DNA from: Metellina segmentata
Lineage: Eukaryota > Arthropoda > Arachnida > Araneae > Tetragnathidae
Reading direction: 5' to 3'
NCBI GenBank assembly: GCA_947359465.1
Contig: OX375876.1
Location: 83,660,359-83,724,358, forward strand
Length of the DNA: 64,000 nt
In this document: in pieces, positions 1-12,796 of the stretch
Layout of the letters: every line of letters starts with the position of its first letter
Position numbering within the stretch: position 1 is the stretch's first letter
Notes under the pieces: model-generated
Databases searched by the model: none
Told to the model about the DNA's origin: nothing
What the model saw: the letters and a program-made list of their open reading frames with translations, nothing else
Made by a program: the position numbers and the translations under genes

Positions 1-265
1 TAGTAAAAGGTAACGCTAAACAGGAGCTTTTGTTGAGATTCTTGAGTATCAGAGAGCAGAGGCCGTTGCCGCTTTCAGAAAGACTACTGACTATGATTAC
101 CTTACCGCCCACCTGCAGCACATTAGAATTCTGTGCAGCCCCTTTTGTGACTGCTTTGCACTGGCAACACGATTATGGATACCAACTACATCTCCTTCAC
201 TACTGTGCTCTTCTGGGCAAATCTGTTTTTCACCGTTAGTGGGATGTAAGAGATTTATTGCCTTA
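1..265 (+). pseudogene. C-terminal tail of a non-LTR (LINE) retrotransposon polyprotein, decayed
   Basis: The window opens inside a reading frame that gives RAEAVAAFRK, then DYDYLTAHLQHIRIL, then Cys-containing residues, and after a frame change KSVFHR followed by WDVRDLL. This order (RAxAVxxFR, YLxxHLxxI, short Cys segment, YWxxRxLM-like end) is the usual tail of arthropod LINE polyproteins after the reverse transcriptase and RNase H region. There is at least one frameshift and a stop between HR and WDVRDLL, so this copy is dead. Only the last part lies in the window; the rest would lie upstream. The AT-rich sequence after it to about 365 may be its 3' UTR. The family assignment is by eye and could be wrong. 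Confidence 0.5.
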
Positions 266-2105
266 TTTGTCTTGGTAATTTTACATTTTTTTGTTCTATG
301 TATTGTTTGCTTGATTGTAAAGTATGTTTTCTTGCATTAAAGATTTTTGTTTGTGGTTGAATTTTTGGCTTCAAGGGATGTAAACATTTGATTTTAAGAG
401 ATCGCCAAAAGTAGAGAAATAGGGTTTCTTTTTGAATGGAGAATACCGCTAAATCGCGTCAAAAGAATTCCGATTCATATGCGTATGGAAAATTTACCAA
501 ACTTAAAGCACACAAAAAACTTTTATGTAAAAATGTGTACTTAATATGCGCTTGAGTACAAAGAAGTATATTACTTTAAAGTACATTTGACTTTTCTTAC
601 ATATGAGAAAAAATTCGGAATACTATTCATGCGCCCATTCTCACAAAAAAAATATTTCCACCAAACATAAACCTCTAATCATATCAATTCATACAATATA
701 CATCCAACCAATTCTTCATCTAAAATCTTAGACAATATAGGTTTTGTAACTATTGGCGTTTAACCAATAATTGTTATTAAATTTCGCTGTCCAATCTTAG
801 CCAGCTCCGTAGTATATTGCAAACAATAACAGCAATAGTGTAACAGTAAACTACAAAATCAATATTAATAAGACGTCAGCGTGTCTTCCATTAACGATAC
901 AAATAAACCCTACTCAATGTAGATACCTGAAATTGTGCGTAAAGATATCTTAACATATCATTGCATATCGAGCTTTAAATTTAGAATTTGTGATTTTCAG
1001 ATATGAAAAGAAGTGTGAAAAACACGAAGAAAGAATGTCTTTTGGCCACGAAATAAAGGAGCCATAATTTGTGAGCTGATATGTTTGCTGTTGTTAAATT
1101 TCCCATTTATACATTAATCCAATATGGTGAGTCGTAGGAAAGTAAAGGTAAAATAGCTTTATCGTAAATAATTTTTAACGCATCCGATCCAATGCCCCAA
1201 GAAATTATAACCATTTTTGTCGGAGTTACGCATCTTGTTTGACTTTTTACAAATACAGTTGATGTTTGTATTAGATTTTAACTTATTGTGTGTTTAGTTC
1301 CATTCCAATGTATTTAATTCCTGTTTTCGTTTTCAGAATTTTGCCATTTATCAAAACATTAATTGATTTTTTTCTTCTTTTCCGGGAGAAATGCATAAAA
1401 TGTGATTAATCTGGGTTGAAATTTACCAGATTGCGAGTAGTCCAAGTCGTTATTTTTGAAATTGTATTGTTTCCAATTGTAAGACGATTAAAACCAATAA
1501 ACCTTACATTTCGTAATCATGTTTCAATTTAATTTATTCAATTTTATTGAAAAATGTACTTGACAATCACGTAACGATATATAATTTTGAACAAATGCAG
1601 GATTTCCCTTCAGAAACCGTATCTTCGAATTAAAAATGAAAGCCATACGGATTCTATTTGAACCTACACGTCAATTGTATGAAAGAAAACAAACTTCAAA
1701 TTAAACTTTCACTGTTTTGAAACACTATTAATTTGTTATAAAATATCTAAACAAGATTTAAAAGTATTCATTCACCTCGGAAGGTCGATGTTGCTTAATT
1801 TACCTATGTCAAAATTTAAAACAGTACTCTGATATAACTTACATGAAAAACATTTGTTGAAAACAATTATATTCTTACAAAAAATGCCGTCAAACAACCT
1901 ACATTTTTTGAAAAATTATAGTCGATTATCCTTGCTTTGTCCATCGGAGGGAGTTTTAGTGTAAAGAAAAGAACCACCGGAAGACAAAGATTTTACTTCC
2001 AAAAATACGGTACAGAATACGTACAAGAAGTTTCAAGACCAGAAATTAGCGCTAACAATTTTGGAAAGACTTTAAAAGAAATTAGATATGAATATCCTTA
2101 AAAAA
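266..2105. other. AT-rich intergenic DNA, nothing recognised
   Basis: No reading frame with recognisable protein character, no clear terminal inverted repeats and no tandem repeat were seen on either strand. Short A and T runs are frequent. Confidence 0.6.
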
Positions 2106-2330
2106 ATCTCATCTATTTGTTAATGACGGTGAAATCACATCCTAAATGCCAGGTTGCGTGGTGTGGAAGCTTGAAGAGGTGGGTTCTCAGCTCCGGCGTT
2201 GACCTCGTCATCTGCACGTGGTTCAAAATTACGATGTTTCATCCTTGGATCTTTCCTTTTGGGACTGCTCCAGGATCCTCGCCAATGGCCCGTTGTTCCA
2301 GTGTGGCGTGAATTAAACTACCTACCTATT
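2106..2330 (+). repeat. SINE copy, 5'-incomplete
   Basis: This stretch shares ordered blocks with the longer SINE at 12797-13110: GTGGTGTGGAAGCTTGAAG, CTCAGCTCCGG, CGTCATCTGCACGTGGTTC, TTGGATCTTTCC, GCCCGTTGTTCCAGTGTG and a final AATTAAACTACCTACC tail. It lacks the tRNA-like head. It is diverged from the other copies, so it is an old insertion; no target-site duplication was identified. The open frame over it is a by-product of its higher GC content. Confidence 0.7.
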
Positions 2331-2899
2331 ATATCCTGATTCAAGAATTCCAAAAATTTAAATGAAAACTGAGTGCGAGACTATTTACCCCAGGTTCGTT
2401 ATTACAATCTGAGGAACACAGACTGTTATATTATTATGTAATAACGAAGCACATTTTAATCAAGATTTATGAATGTGTTGCCGGTGGAATTTATAGAAGA
2501 AACTTCTGGACGGATTCTTGAAATTTTTCATGATATTGTATTTAAACCAAACTCCATGTCCTATTTTTTTTTGTGCAAAATACTGATTTGTTTATTTTAT
2601 ATTAATTAAAACACTCATTTTCTACATAAACTCTTATACTTTCAAAATATGTTCTAGAATATGAAAAATATTCATATTTTATAAATTTGGAACCTGTTCC
2701 ATATTGTGTGTTGCCATAGTGTTCTATATGACATACATACACAACACACGTCGATGTCCCGGAAGAACATTGATGCAAGTGGAATTTATCGATTTGTTCA
2801 GAAAACGAAAACTAAGAATACGTTCATTATTAATATCAGTTACAACATAGGACAATCTTTGATGGTAATGAAATTGAGATTCATAATAGCATTTATTTA
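2331..2899. other. Intergenic DNA with one short known motif
   Basis: Mostly AT-rich sequence. Around 2761-2785 the words GAACATTGATGCAAGTGG match the motif that recurs in the repeat at 12620-13620. Open frames on both strands here have no recognisable protein character. Confidence 0.4.
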
Positions 2900-3541
2900 T
2901 CTCTACTATTATAAAAGGAAGTTTTTCTCTGTCTGGCTGTGTCATGACAAGCTTTTCATTTTGCGAACAACGATTTCAGCGGATGAACAAAACAAATAAA
3001 CAGTTTTAACTGGAGTTCTGCAATTCTTTTTTCTATCTCCTGGATCGTAGAAGATAGATTGAGAATATCAACGGATTTGCAATCTGCGGAAAATTTTACA
3101 CGAGACAGATACCTTACATTTGATTTTCTTTAAATAAATAATTTTTCAATTGTAGCTTTTTTATTTTTGTAATGCGAATATGAGTGTATTAGACATTGAC
3201 GTCACGACTTTAACGTACTTTGGAATCGTCTTCACATTGTTTTTGGTAGGTATTTAATTAAAGTCGCACCGAACCAACACAGTGGGCTATTGCGATAGTA
3301 TTTGGAATTCTGTAGCAATCACCGGGTTTTGGCAAGCGTTATTGTTTTATTCTTTATGATAATGAAATTTGGCACATAGGTAGTCCTAATTTTTTGTAAA
3401 TTTTGTGTCCCGTCCGAATTTTTAAATTTAATCTAGGACATTTTAAAATGAATTTATTAATATTTTCCTCCTTTTTCTACTATGTTTTCGACCTTTTTAG
3501 AATTGCCACGGTTAACGCCGTACTGGCCACGAAGTGGCTAG
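2900..3541 (+). mobile_element. Non-autonomous Helitron, family with 5' TCTCTACTATTATAAA
   Basis: The element starts TCTCTACTATTATAAAAGG and ends with a hairpin (GCCAC-GAA-GTGGC) running straight into CTAG. It is flanked by A (2899) and T (3542), as expected for Helitron insertion between A and T without target duplication. The minus-strand element at 62909-63706 has the same 5' end and same hairpin, and both carry a conserved block around an ATCTGCGGAAAATTTT core (3085-3105 here). No Rep/helicase frame is present, so it must move in trans. It contains a short SINE fragment (3253-3312). Confidence 0.82.
3253..3312 (-). repeat. Short SINE 3'-end fragment inside the Helitron
   Basis: AATTAAAGTCGCACCGAACCAACACAGTGGGCTATTG corresponds, in reverse, to the 3' part of the SINE family. 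It is diverged and may have been picked up by the Helitron or inserted into it. Confidence 0.5.
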
Positions 3542-3542
3542 T

Positions 3543-3905
3543 TACTTATAAAATGACGCCACTCATGCAGGTGTAGTTGGAATATTCATCTCAATTCTCC
3601 TCAAATTTATAATGAAATATTCAACATAAAGTCATTTACTATGCAAAACATTTTTTTATTTCTTTCCATTATCATTTCTACAACATATGTTCTGACATTT
3701 TTACTCACTCAGTTATTTACATCATGATGCGAGAGAGTTTAGATTAACAATGGCATAATATACACTTGTGTCGTTGTTTCAATCAGTATCACCCCTTTTT
3801 TGTACAATTGTTCAAAAACAGCACTTGCTTCGTTGTTGTACCAAAGGACTACCCTTCCACTTTAAAACTAGTCACAACTGACACGTCATTCTTATTCTGA
3901 AGAAT
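3543..3905 (-). repeat. Inverted copy of the 0.3-kb repeat also at 13170-13840
   Basis: Read on the minus strand this matches 13490-13830 block by block: AACGACACAAGTGTATATT, CATTGTTAATCTAAACTC, CATGATGTAAATAACTGAG, AAAATGTC, GTTGAATATTTCATT, then GAATATTC and GAGTGGCGTCATTT. The Helitron at 2900-3541 ends exactly at its edge, so the Helitron probably inserted into or beside this older repeat. No coding capacity. Confidence 0.75.
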
Positions 3906-6900
3906 GATATGAAACAGTTGAAGTTTGAACAATGACGTAATGTTAAATTATGGAGCTGAGTGTTAACTATAGTTCTGTCCCACTACTGGTGATGAGTGTG
4001 TGTATCATTGTATTCGAGTAATGAAATATGTTTGAAAGTTGTATACATTCGATTCTGGACTTTATAAATCAAAAGCTCAATCTCACTCAATCAACCAAAT
4101 TTAAAAATGTTAAAATTTCTCTGCATAAGGATGAAATTCTTACGATTCTATTCTGAGTATCTGAATTAAAAGTTCAACAAATCGAATTTTAAAAAGTAAA
4201 TTTTTTCTTCGATCATTTTATTTTGTTTTATCAAAGCGGGAATTTATCCTGAAACGGACCGCATTCAGGCAATTTTCATAGTTTGTTAAATTTAACAAAA
4301 ACAAATACCCAAAATTCGAGAATGTTAGACCCATGTCAACAAAATAAGTTGTCCACACAAGGCATCATCAATCTCAGTTAAGAGTATTTTTACACACCAA
4401 ATCCTTCTACTGAAAGTTTTTATCGAAAACACAGCAGATAAGAGATGTGCGAGCTATTTATAAATTTCACTCAAATCTTTTTTATTTATGATCAACACAC
4501 AAAAGGTTTTTATCGCAGGAGAAACTTAAAAGTTCTCTTGCGTTGATATAATAAATTCGAGCTCAAGCGATTCTATTTCTCGTGCGCTCTAATTCAGCCC
4601 TGGCACTAAAAGCTTACTTCCGAAATGCATTTATTCAAAGCGTACTCATTGTTGCTGACATAACTTAATGAAATATTCTTTCGGGATCGTGGTCTCACTC
4701 TCGTATATATTCTTTGTCTTGGGAAGTTCTTTTACAGGGGAATGGTTCACGGTTATTTTACTTGAGATGGTCATTCGGATTTTATTTTTGCTACAGAGTT
4801 GGAAGGTTGAGTCCGTTGCTGTGAAAGCTTGAAAAGGATTCTGTGAAAAACGATATCGTAACTATTCTTTTTTTATGATCTGAGCCAGCAGAACTTATTG
4901 AATGGCGAGAAAATGCACATCTGAATACAACGATTATCCTCATATATTATCCGAATAATCGCTTTTAAAGATCCTAAGCTATTGTCCCTGACTTTATTTT
5001 CTTCAAACGAAATCTAAAACAGTGTGAATCGATTCTCCTTAACGAAAAATAAATGTATGCATCACAGGGTCTCCTAATCGGGGTGCGTCCCAGAATGAGA
5101 GGGGAACCTGGAAATGTGGAAAAGCTTTGTACTGCAATGAGAAGTATGTGTTTCTTCAATTAAAACACCAAGAATTTTTAATGTATTTACTATAAATGAA
5201 GCTGTATAATTGTACGTTTTACCAAGTTAACATTGTGTGGTTATAATACCTATTGATTTCACGAAGGGACGTAAATCCTATATAGTGTTTTAGCCTAGTA
5301 TCTCTGGGTCCTAGTGGTAAATTAACGTACCATTTAACCGATACCTGACTCGTCAACTGATAAATGATAAATGTTGTGCAAATTAGATGTACTTAAATCA
5401 CAATATTTATTTTTTTGACTTGTGTTTCAGTGCCTTCAATAAAATGGGAGTCGTTTTTGAAATTTTGTATGATTTATTTTAGTGCCTGAAAATCTTGATT
5501 AAATTCTATTTTTTACTTATTTATTTGGTACAAGCGTACTGTGGAAAAAAAGGTGGTAAAGTACGTGTTATTTGGATTTATGAATAATTTATATCAATGG
5601 GTGTCCTCCGGAATAGGTAAAAAATAACGTCCCCTCTCCAAGTGGAGGATTATAGACTGTATGAATAATTCCAGAACGTGTTACCTAAAATTATTTTCTT
5701 TATTTGAACGTGAACTTATGAATGCAATCGAACTTAATTTAATGGTGTTCCTTTTGATATGTGCCTTCATTCTGGACTTTTAAAGCTCACATAAAAACGT
5801 TTTATATGCTTTTCAAGAAATTCTTAGATTTGATTCCTCTTTGGGTGTGTCTCACTCATCTGTGGCAATGAAACTCCTTGTGTAAGTATGCCCATTACGT
5901 GACGCTGTTTTGTATTTGGCTCAGCATAGCCAAATATGGCTCCTGTGCTATAAAATTCCAGTAAATCAACAAACTCTTTAGGTAAAATGTTGCATAATTG
6001 AATTTTAAATATGTTTAAAGACATCAGAGTTACATCTAGTACTGAGTTTTTTTACTTTAATTTATAATTTGGATCGTACAATAGTGTATTATTTGGTCCA
6101 GTGGTCCAAATGTTGGCTACATTTTATCAGAGAACAACTGACAAAGCTTGAAAGAGGAAAAAATAAATATTCGAAAGAGCCTTTAAAACGTGTGTTGGAG
6201 TCAATAGAAGTCCGGGAGTTACACTCTGCTGAAGAGATTACACTAGACATGAAAACAAAGAAAAAACAGATAAAGGTGTACCATCTGTTTATTCTGGTTC
6301 TTCAGATAGTGCCTCTTCAGTCGTCATCAAACATCCGGACGTTCATCAAGATTGAGACACAGATTAACTGTAGTTGTTACCCGGAATTGATAATCAGCAT
6401 GCATTAAAAACGGGGACGGGATTTATGTTCCAGCAAACTTTATAAGACAATTGTTTAGTACAAATAGTTCGAGGAGAAAATTTTGAAAATGTCAAGCAGT
6501 ATCTGGAGAGAAGTTTCGAATGGAAATTGTTACAAGTGGGTATATGCTTGAAAATTCAAAAGATGGCACCATATTAAAAATATAAAATTTTCACGAAAGT
6601 AAAGCTATAACTGAGACGTCCTGAGTAAGTGTTGGTACAGAGATTGGCTCATTAACAGGAGAGGAAAGTGTATGTGTAACATTTTAAGTGGGCATGGATA
6701 AAATCTCTTAATAACTCAGGAGGTTTAGTTTGTCGTTCTACTGTCATTGTGCTGACTAAACTATATTCAAAATAATTTAGTTTAAACTCAATTTAAATAG
6801 GGAAGTATTTCGTCACGAATGAGTAAGTGTCTTTTAAGAATTTGGAATTAAATAAACAAATGCCGAACTGAAACTAAAATGTTCTCGTTAATGTATTTCG

Positions 6901-8139
6901 TTCTGTCGTGTCGGTGAAATTTTCCTTATGTGCTGGTATGCCGTTCAAAGCTTAAGGAATAGTAAGGTTTTCAGCTGCTACTTTGCAGTAAAATTATCTG
7001 GATGTGGGAAAAAAGATAGTACATCAGGTATTACAAAACCGATGATATGAAGAAGAAAATATTAACAAGAACAGAAGCGGACAGTAAGAGATGTGGAGGA
7101 ACTGAAGTAGTGATATTGCACTGGGTGACATGAGGCCGAAGGTCGACAGAGGAAACTTAAAAGAAGAGAGGGGGCAGTTCTCTGTAGGCTGTATGAGCAT
7201 CTCAACACTGATACAGGCTTTACACCACGTTTGCATACAGACAATAAAGTTCTGCGGTAGCACAACTCATTCCTATGGTAGAATCCCTGACGTCACGATT
7301 CCAAAATTTGGATGTGTACCAGGCTTTTACTGAATATCCTCAGTTCTGCAATTCGCTTGATTTTGAGGTTGTAACCACTAAAAATAATGGTGTTCCTCAA
7401 ATTTTGCACACCAGTATACTTGACGGAAAGAACATTTCTTAGCCAGATCTGGCCCTTGAGCCATAAAAGAACGAATCAATTGGTGGACATGGAGGAAACA
7501 TCGGGGATTAAACTCACAGTTGTTTTGTTCTTCACGCCCATCTTAAGTGATGTCTCTTAATTACTCAGGTGGTTTTGTTTGCCGTGCTAACGTATTTTTG
7601 CTGCTTGAGCTAATTAAACCGGAACCTACCCCTCAAGTGACCAGTGCATTCATAAAAAAAATATTTGTTATTTTATTAATTTTAAAAGCATTTATTTCAT
7701 AGCATTTTTTCTTCTTATTCATTATGTTTCGAATCTCAATTTTTTTTTAAATTATTCGTTCTTAATTGGATGTTTACCAATTTGTAAAGAACTAGTTAAA
7801 AACTTGTTAATTTGATTGATATTCTACACTCCTGCTTTCCTACAAACACCATTTTCCATCTAATTTTCCTGGAATACTTACCCGAAAAACGGAATTTCAG
7901 AAAGGAAATTTCCGGAAATAAAACACAAAATGAGGAAATTTGAGGATGGTGGAAAATGTTCTCATCCGGGTCTGACAGATATTTAAAAATAAGAGTGTCT
8001 ATGATGAATTTTCAATGCAAACAAACAAAACAGATGAAAAGTAGAGATTCTACTTCTAATACTCAAAAATTCTATCATAATACATAAGGGGTCACCTTTA
8101 AACATAGTTTAACGTCTTTTAGTAATATTGGGAGTTTGA
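3906..8139. other. Long AT-rich stretch without recognised genes
   Basis: Several open frames of 60-112 codons occur (for example 6069-6407 plus and 5824-6024 minus) but none shows a domain, repeated motif or convincing splice context. Two diverged direct repeats can be seen around 6690-6760 and 7540-7615, sharing TCTCTTAAT-ACTCAGG-GGTTT-GTTTG. The rest appears to be unmarked intergenic sequence. Confidence 0.5.
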
Positions 8140-8260
8140 TCTAATTGGTGTTGACTATTATATCAATTTGGAATTTTTATTGGTGAAGTGCTGAGATCGT
8201 ATTCGGAAAACAAGACAACTGATGTCACATTCATAACATGTACACGAAACGCGTATCGCC
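8140..8260 (-). repeat. Unclassified dispersed repeat, copy 1 of 4
   Basis: On the minus strand it reads TGTGACATCAGTTGTCTTG, then TCCGAATACGATCTCAGCAC, then an AATAAAAATTCC block, matching copies at 11070-11200, 31195-31290 and 51090-51265. No frame or terminal structure was resolved, so the superfamily is unknown. Confidence 0.55.
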
Positions 8261-8457
8261 TAAAAATACTATCGCCATCTGCATTTAGAGCTACAGAAAA
8301 TATTTCCTATGTAGGTGAATGCAAACACTCATCAAATTATAGAGTTATTTTGTTGTTACGAGTTAAATTGAAAAACTGCTTCCTTCTAGAACCAGAACAG
8401 ACAGAATGGTAATCAATCTTCAGCTTGAAAAAACTTTTTCTTCAAACTATCTAAATA

Positions 8458-9860
8458 CACTCATTGCCATAAAAATTTGTTCACCAAGAAATGATCGTGA
8501 GATCGTAACGAAACTTGGCATGAAGGTACATGTCGGCCAGATATGCAAATGATTAAAAATGCAGCGTGATTGCGCATTGCGTAATGCCACTAGAGGGCGT
8601 TGAGTTTCGTTCTCCTTGGAGTATAAAACAGGTAAGCAGAGCTTGTTTGAGTGTACTTAATCTTTTGCAAAGGAAACGCTGAGGTAGACATGCCGTTACG
8701 CCGCCATCGAAGACAATATGAGCAGCTGTCAGAGTTCGAGAGGGTAAAAATCATCGGGATGATGGAAGCTGGGTGGTCATCTCGGCGAGTAGCTCGTCAA
8801 GTAGGCCGTTCTGATTTTACTGTGAGGAGGTGTTGGGACCAGTGGACAGAAGATACGTCTTTTACACGGCGACCAGGCTCAGGACGCCCTCGATTGACCA
8901 GTCGTCGAGAGAAGACCGTCACATCATACGAAACGCAAGCGTAGAGCCAACTGCCTCATTGGCCGCTATCCAGACACAGGCAGCACCTTCACTACGAGCC
9001 CATGTGTGTTCCCAAACCATCGCAAGGCGCCTGGCTGAAGGACATCTGATATCGCGGTGCCCATTACGTGTGCTGCCAATGACACCCACCCACCGACACC
9101 TCCGTTTGGAGTGCTGTCGCTCACGACGGAATTGGACTGCAACGGAATGGAACCAGGTCGTCTTCAGCGACAATTTGAGCAGTGATGACAATCGTGTTCG
9201 TGTGTGGAGGCCCCGTGGTGAACACCTCAATCCTGCCTTCGCTTTACAGCGACACACCGCTCCCACAGCTGGTGTGATGGTATGGGGTGCCATTGCTTAC
9301 GATATCCGGTCACTCCTAATATTGATCCGTGGCACAATGACAGCCCAGCGGTACGTCCATGACATCCTTCAGCCACATGTGATGCCACTCATGGCAGGGC
9401 TCCCAGGAGCCATTTTTCAACAAGACAATGCTCGGCCACACACAGCAAGGATGTCACAAGACTGCCTCCGCTACATTACAACCCTTCCCTGGCCTGCTCG
9501 ATCCCCAGATTTGTCACCAATCGAGCCTATCTGGGATCATTTGGGACGACAAGTTGGGCACCCTATGCGTTTGGTCGAACTATAGGCGCGTTTACAGCAA
9601 CTGTGGGACGAGATGTCCCAGGACATCATACGGAACATGTATGCCTCAATGCCCGCTCCTATCGCATCGTGCATTCGCGCTAGAGGGGGTCGAACAGAGT
9701 ACTAAAACTTCCGTTCATTTGTACTTTTTTCAGCAATAATTGATCCTTTTTCTTTGATTTTCTAATCACTTATTTATATCAAAGGAGTACTTACATGTGT
9801 AAAATTTCGTTTCATTTGGACGACTTTTTCTTGGTGCGCAAATTTTTATGTCAATGAGTG
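8458..9860 (+). mobile_element. Tc1-like DNA transposon, full length, inactive
   Basis: The ends are imperfect terminal inverted repeats: left CACTCATTGCCATAAAAATT, right (reverse complement) CACTCATTGACATAAAAATT, with similarity continuing through CACCAAGAAA. A TA dinucleotide flanks each side (8456-8457 and 9861-9862), the Tc1/mariner target duplication. Total 1.4 kb with one transposase frame between the repeats. The high GC of the coding part against the AT-rich surroundings marks it as a more recent arrival than most repeats here. Confidence 0.93.
8690..9705 (+). pseudogene. Tc1-like transposase with frameshift, stop and catalytic-site deletion
   Basis: A DDE transposase that would cut and rejoin its own TIR ends at TA sites in the nucleus. 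It starts MPLRRHRRQYEQLSEFER; residues about 10-60 form the first helix-turn-helix (IIGMMEAGWSSRRVARQ) and an AT-hook-like GRPR follows. Around 8909-8914 a +2 or -1 change shifts the frame. The DDE domain then reads VVFSD, VWRPRGE, MVWGAI, FQQDNARPH and SPDLSPIEPIWDHLG. The first catalytic Asp is followed directly by NLSSDDN; the usual ESRF after SD is missing, consistent with a 12-base deletion. TAG at 9583-9585 interrupts the C-terminus, after which the same frame continues to TAA at 9703-9705. It is therefore a pseudogene. Confidence 0.9.
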
Positions 9861-9862
9861 TA

Positions 9863-11020
9863 CAAGTTTACAAATAGTACTTGTAATTCGATTCTTGTAA
9901 CTTACCTTAAGTGTATTTCTTTCTTCCTGGTCAGTAAAACTTTCCTTGTGTGTGTATGTCCATAACTTTACTTTTGTCATTCTGTCTTTAGTGCAGCTTC
10001 AGCAAACATGGCTTTTCGTCATAAAATCCAACCAACGAATAATGCTTGCAAAATAGAAGTTACCATAGATCTCGAAAAGGGTGATAAAAGTCTCATTTAA
10101 CAGGGCATAAAGCTACGGTAAACTGATTACATCGCTTCCAGTACACAATAGCCAGATTTAATCTCCAGTCATTCCAGAGCTTAACCGTTCATTCCAACAA
10201 TCAAATGAAGCTTCAGACCTTCTGGCAAATATTGTGGATTCTGTACGGTTCCAGATAGTTACCTGAAATGCGGCTAGGAAATCGAGCGTGTGGATGGGCA
10301 ATTTAGAATAAACCCATCAGGGTGGAACTTTTCCCAGTCAGTAATAGTAGCTAGTCTCTCCGGAGAACGGGATAAGAATGATTAATCGAAGCTCCTGAAA
10401 TGGATACTGTTAAATCGTTCGTCAAATGCCTACTTTTGGTGAATGCCGTAATAGTTTTGCGTGTGTTTAAAGGCTTTGTTTCTATGTAATCATTGTCTGT
10501 GATTTAACAGAAATGTTTGTATCAAGGATGTGCATTAGGCAACAGGGGCTCAAGTGTTGCTTGTGGAATGATGAAAATTGAAACGTTTAAAGAAAAAATA
10601 AAATACCTAAAAAAAAATTATGTTTAATAGCATTGCTTACAATCCGTTTGTTCGTAGCCTTATTAAGTGAGTTGTTTTTGAAAGAACTACTGACTATCTT
10701 TGGTAGTAAATACTGCTCCTAATGCTTTGATTCATTTACATTTTATAAGCGCTTTTAGAATTTACCATAAACCTAGTTGTAAATTATTTATTTGAAAAGC
10801 GATAAAAATTAAAGTATAGTTTGGTCAGCTCCAAATGATTGTAAGTGTGAGATGTGAATACAAAATAACTCAAGAATATTATCTCATCAAAAAATGATGC
10901 CCTATTCTTTTATTATCCGATGTCTTTAACGAGCTTTCTGCCCTTTTATTAACTTTAAGGTTTTTAACTATAGATATCTGGTATGAGAAGCATTTATCTG
11001 TCTAAGTAAATATTGGTGTG
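9863..11020. other. Intergenic DNA, nothing certain
   Basis: No gene-like frame. A GC-richer patch at 10260-10395 shares GGTGGAACTT and, further on, AGAGAACGGG-like words with 53390-53460, which may indicate another low-copy repeat, but the match is too weak to call. Confidence 0.45.
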
Positions 11021-11021
11021 T

Positions 11022-11200
11022 GGGGGGGGGGGCAGTAGTGTTTTTGTGGCGATATATGTGTTTCCTATTCGTATTCTGAGTGTGACATCAGTTGGTTTGC
11101 TTTTCGAATACAATTTCTGCACTTTACGAATAAAAATTCTAAAGATGAATTTCGAATTGATACATGATAGTTGATTGGTCAACACCAATTCGACTGTGAC
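11022..11200 (+). repeat. Unclassified dispersed repeat, copy 2 of 4, preceded by a G run
   Basis: An uninterrupted run of 11 G lies at 11022-11032. After it, GTGACATCAGTTGGTTTGC, TTTTCGAATACAATTTCTGC, AATAAAAATTC and GAATTTCGAATTGATA follow in the same order as in the copies at 8140, 31195 and 51090. The section ends near GTTGATTGGTCAACACCAA. Confidence 0.6.
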
Positions 11201-12796
11201 AAACTAAACATTAAGGCAACCTCGAAAAGTATCATTAAAGAGCATTTGAACAGCAGAAGTAATATATTCGAAGACCGTCTAGTTTTTTTGTTTACACTTG
11301 AAAGTCCCTCTCATATCAATGACAGAAAGATTGGCGTTATTGATTGTTATCTCCATAGAATAGATGCATAATGAGTAATGGTAATCTTTTTAAGTACCCA
11401 TGATCATGTGACCAAAGCTAGTAGTAACTTGACCCTTATACTCCTATCGTCTGCTGGGACGGAGCAAGCATTCATCATTCGATTGATTCATTTGACGGCG
11501 GAATAAGACTATCCATTGATTGATCATCTGATTGGTCCGACCGACATTTTATTTGATTGCGGACAGTTTGAATCTTTTTACATTTGTATGACATACGATT
11601 TTTTAATTTTATGTTGTGTACCCATCCTTTATGCCTTTTACTACACGGGACTTTTCATCTGTTTCAAATTATTTACATCAACATGTTTTAACATTATCTT
11701 TTCACTATTTTTATGACATTGAGTGATAGATTTTAATATAATATTCACCGTTTTGTACTACTTTTCATTGAAGTGGTTGAATTTTATTTTTGGTTTTAAC
11801 GTTATTGACCAACATGTTTTTTAATTCACTATTTATTGTTGGTTTGGTCGGTCGTTACAATTTTTATTGCGCTGTTAAATTGAATCCCGGTTGTCTCTCT
11901 TTATTGCTTTCTTTACCTGTTTTTTAAACTTTTTATTGAATTTAATTTAGCTTTGCGTTTGAGCAGCTCGTCCATTATCGGATCTACCTCCCCCCCCCCC
12001 CCCCGTCCCCTATGAAATCCAAGCAACAACAACAAAAAATATCAGACAACATACTTTTTCCTGAAGAAAGGCCACGAACTGAAATCAAATCATGCATTCA
12101 TCAGTCCATTCTCTAGAATCCTTCCCCTAATTTCCTAAAATTGATGCTCCTCTCTTCGAACGACAGTCCAGCTGTGTCAAGCAAAATATCGGTTGCTTGA
12201 ATTCGAAGCCGATACAATTCATCGATTTCTTCGAACAGCTGCCGAAAAACACCCCAATACAAAGAACAGCATTTCGTACATCTGTATATATTTTTACTTG
12301 TTCCTTCGAAACGGCAAATGTAAATTCGAATATTGAATTCCGTTAACAGAGCTTTCGAACTTTGTTCAACATTGTTACTAAAAGCTAGAACGTATCATCC
12401 AATTAGAATTTTATTCTCTTTAAACTCTTTTTGTCATTATTTTTCCTTTGAGTAAGTTTTAAAAATAATGGAGGTTTCCGGCTGAGCAAATTTAACGAGT
12501 TGTAAAGTAATTTGCTATTAAAAAATGTTTCAAAAATCCGTATGAAATTTTTGCCCTGACGAAAAATGACGGGAAAGTATCTTATTTGACGGAGTAATAC
12601 GCCATTTTTAATATATCACTGTTCCAGAAGAACAATGACGCAAGTGAAAAACATTGATATTTTAAGTTAAATGCGTCATTTGTTTTTGACCTGATTCATC
12701 CTGCCAATGGAAGAAGTACAGAAATGTAGTAATTCTCAGCTCCGTCAGTTTTGAAATTTCAACTGTTTCTCCTCATCCTTCAGAAGAAGAAACCGG
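11201..12796. other. Intergenic DNA with a poly-C tract
   Basis: A run of 15 C lies at 11990-12004. Open frames at 11171-11371 and 11516-11716 lack protein character. Around 12620-12660 the motif GAACAATGACGCAAGTG appears, related to the repeat that begins near 13170. Confidence 0.45.

Noticed and set aside
6069..6407. 112-codon open frame as a gene
   Set aside because: No domain, no splice or promoter context, composition typical of random AT-rich sequence.
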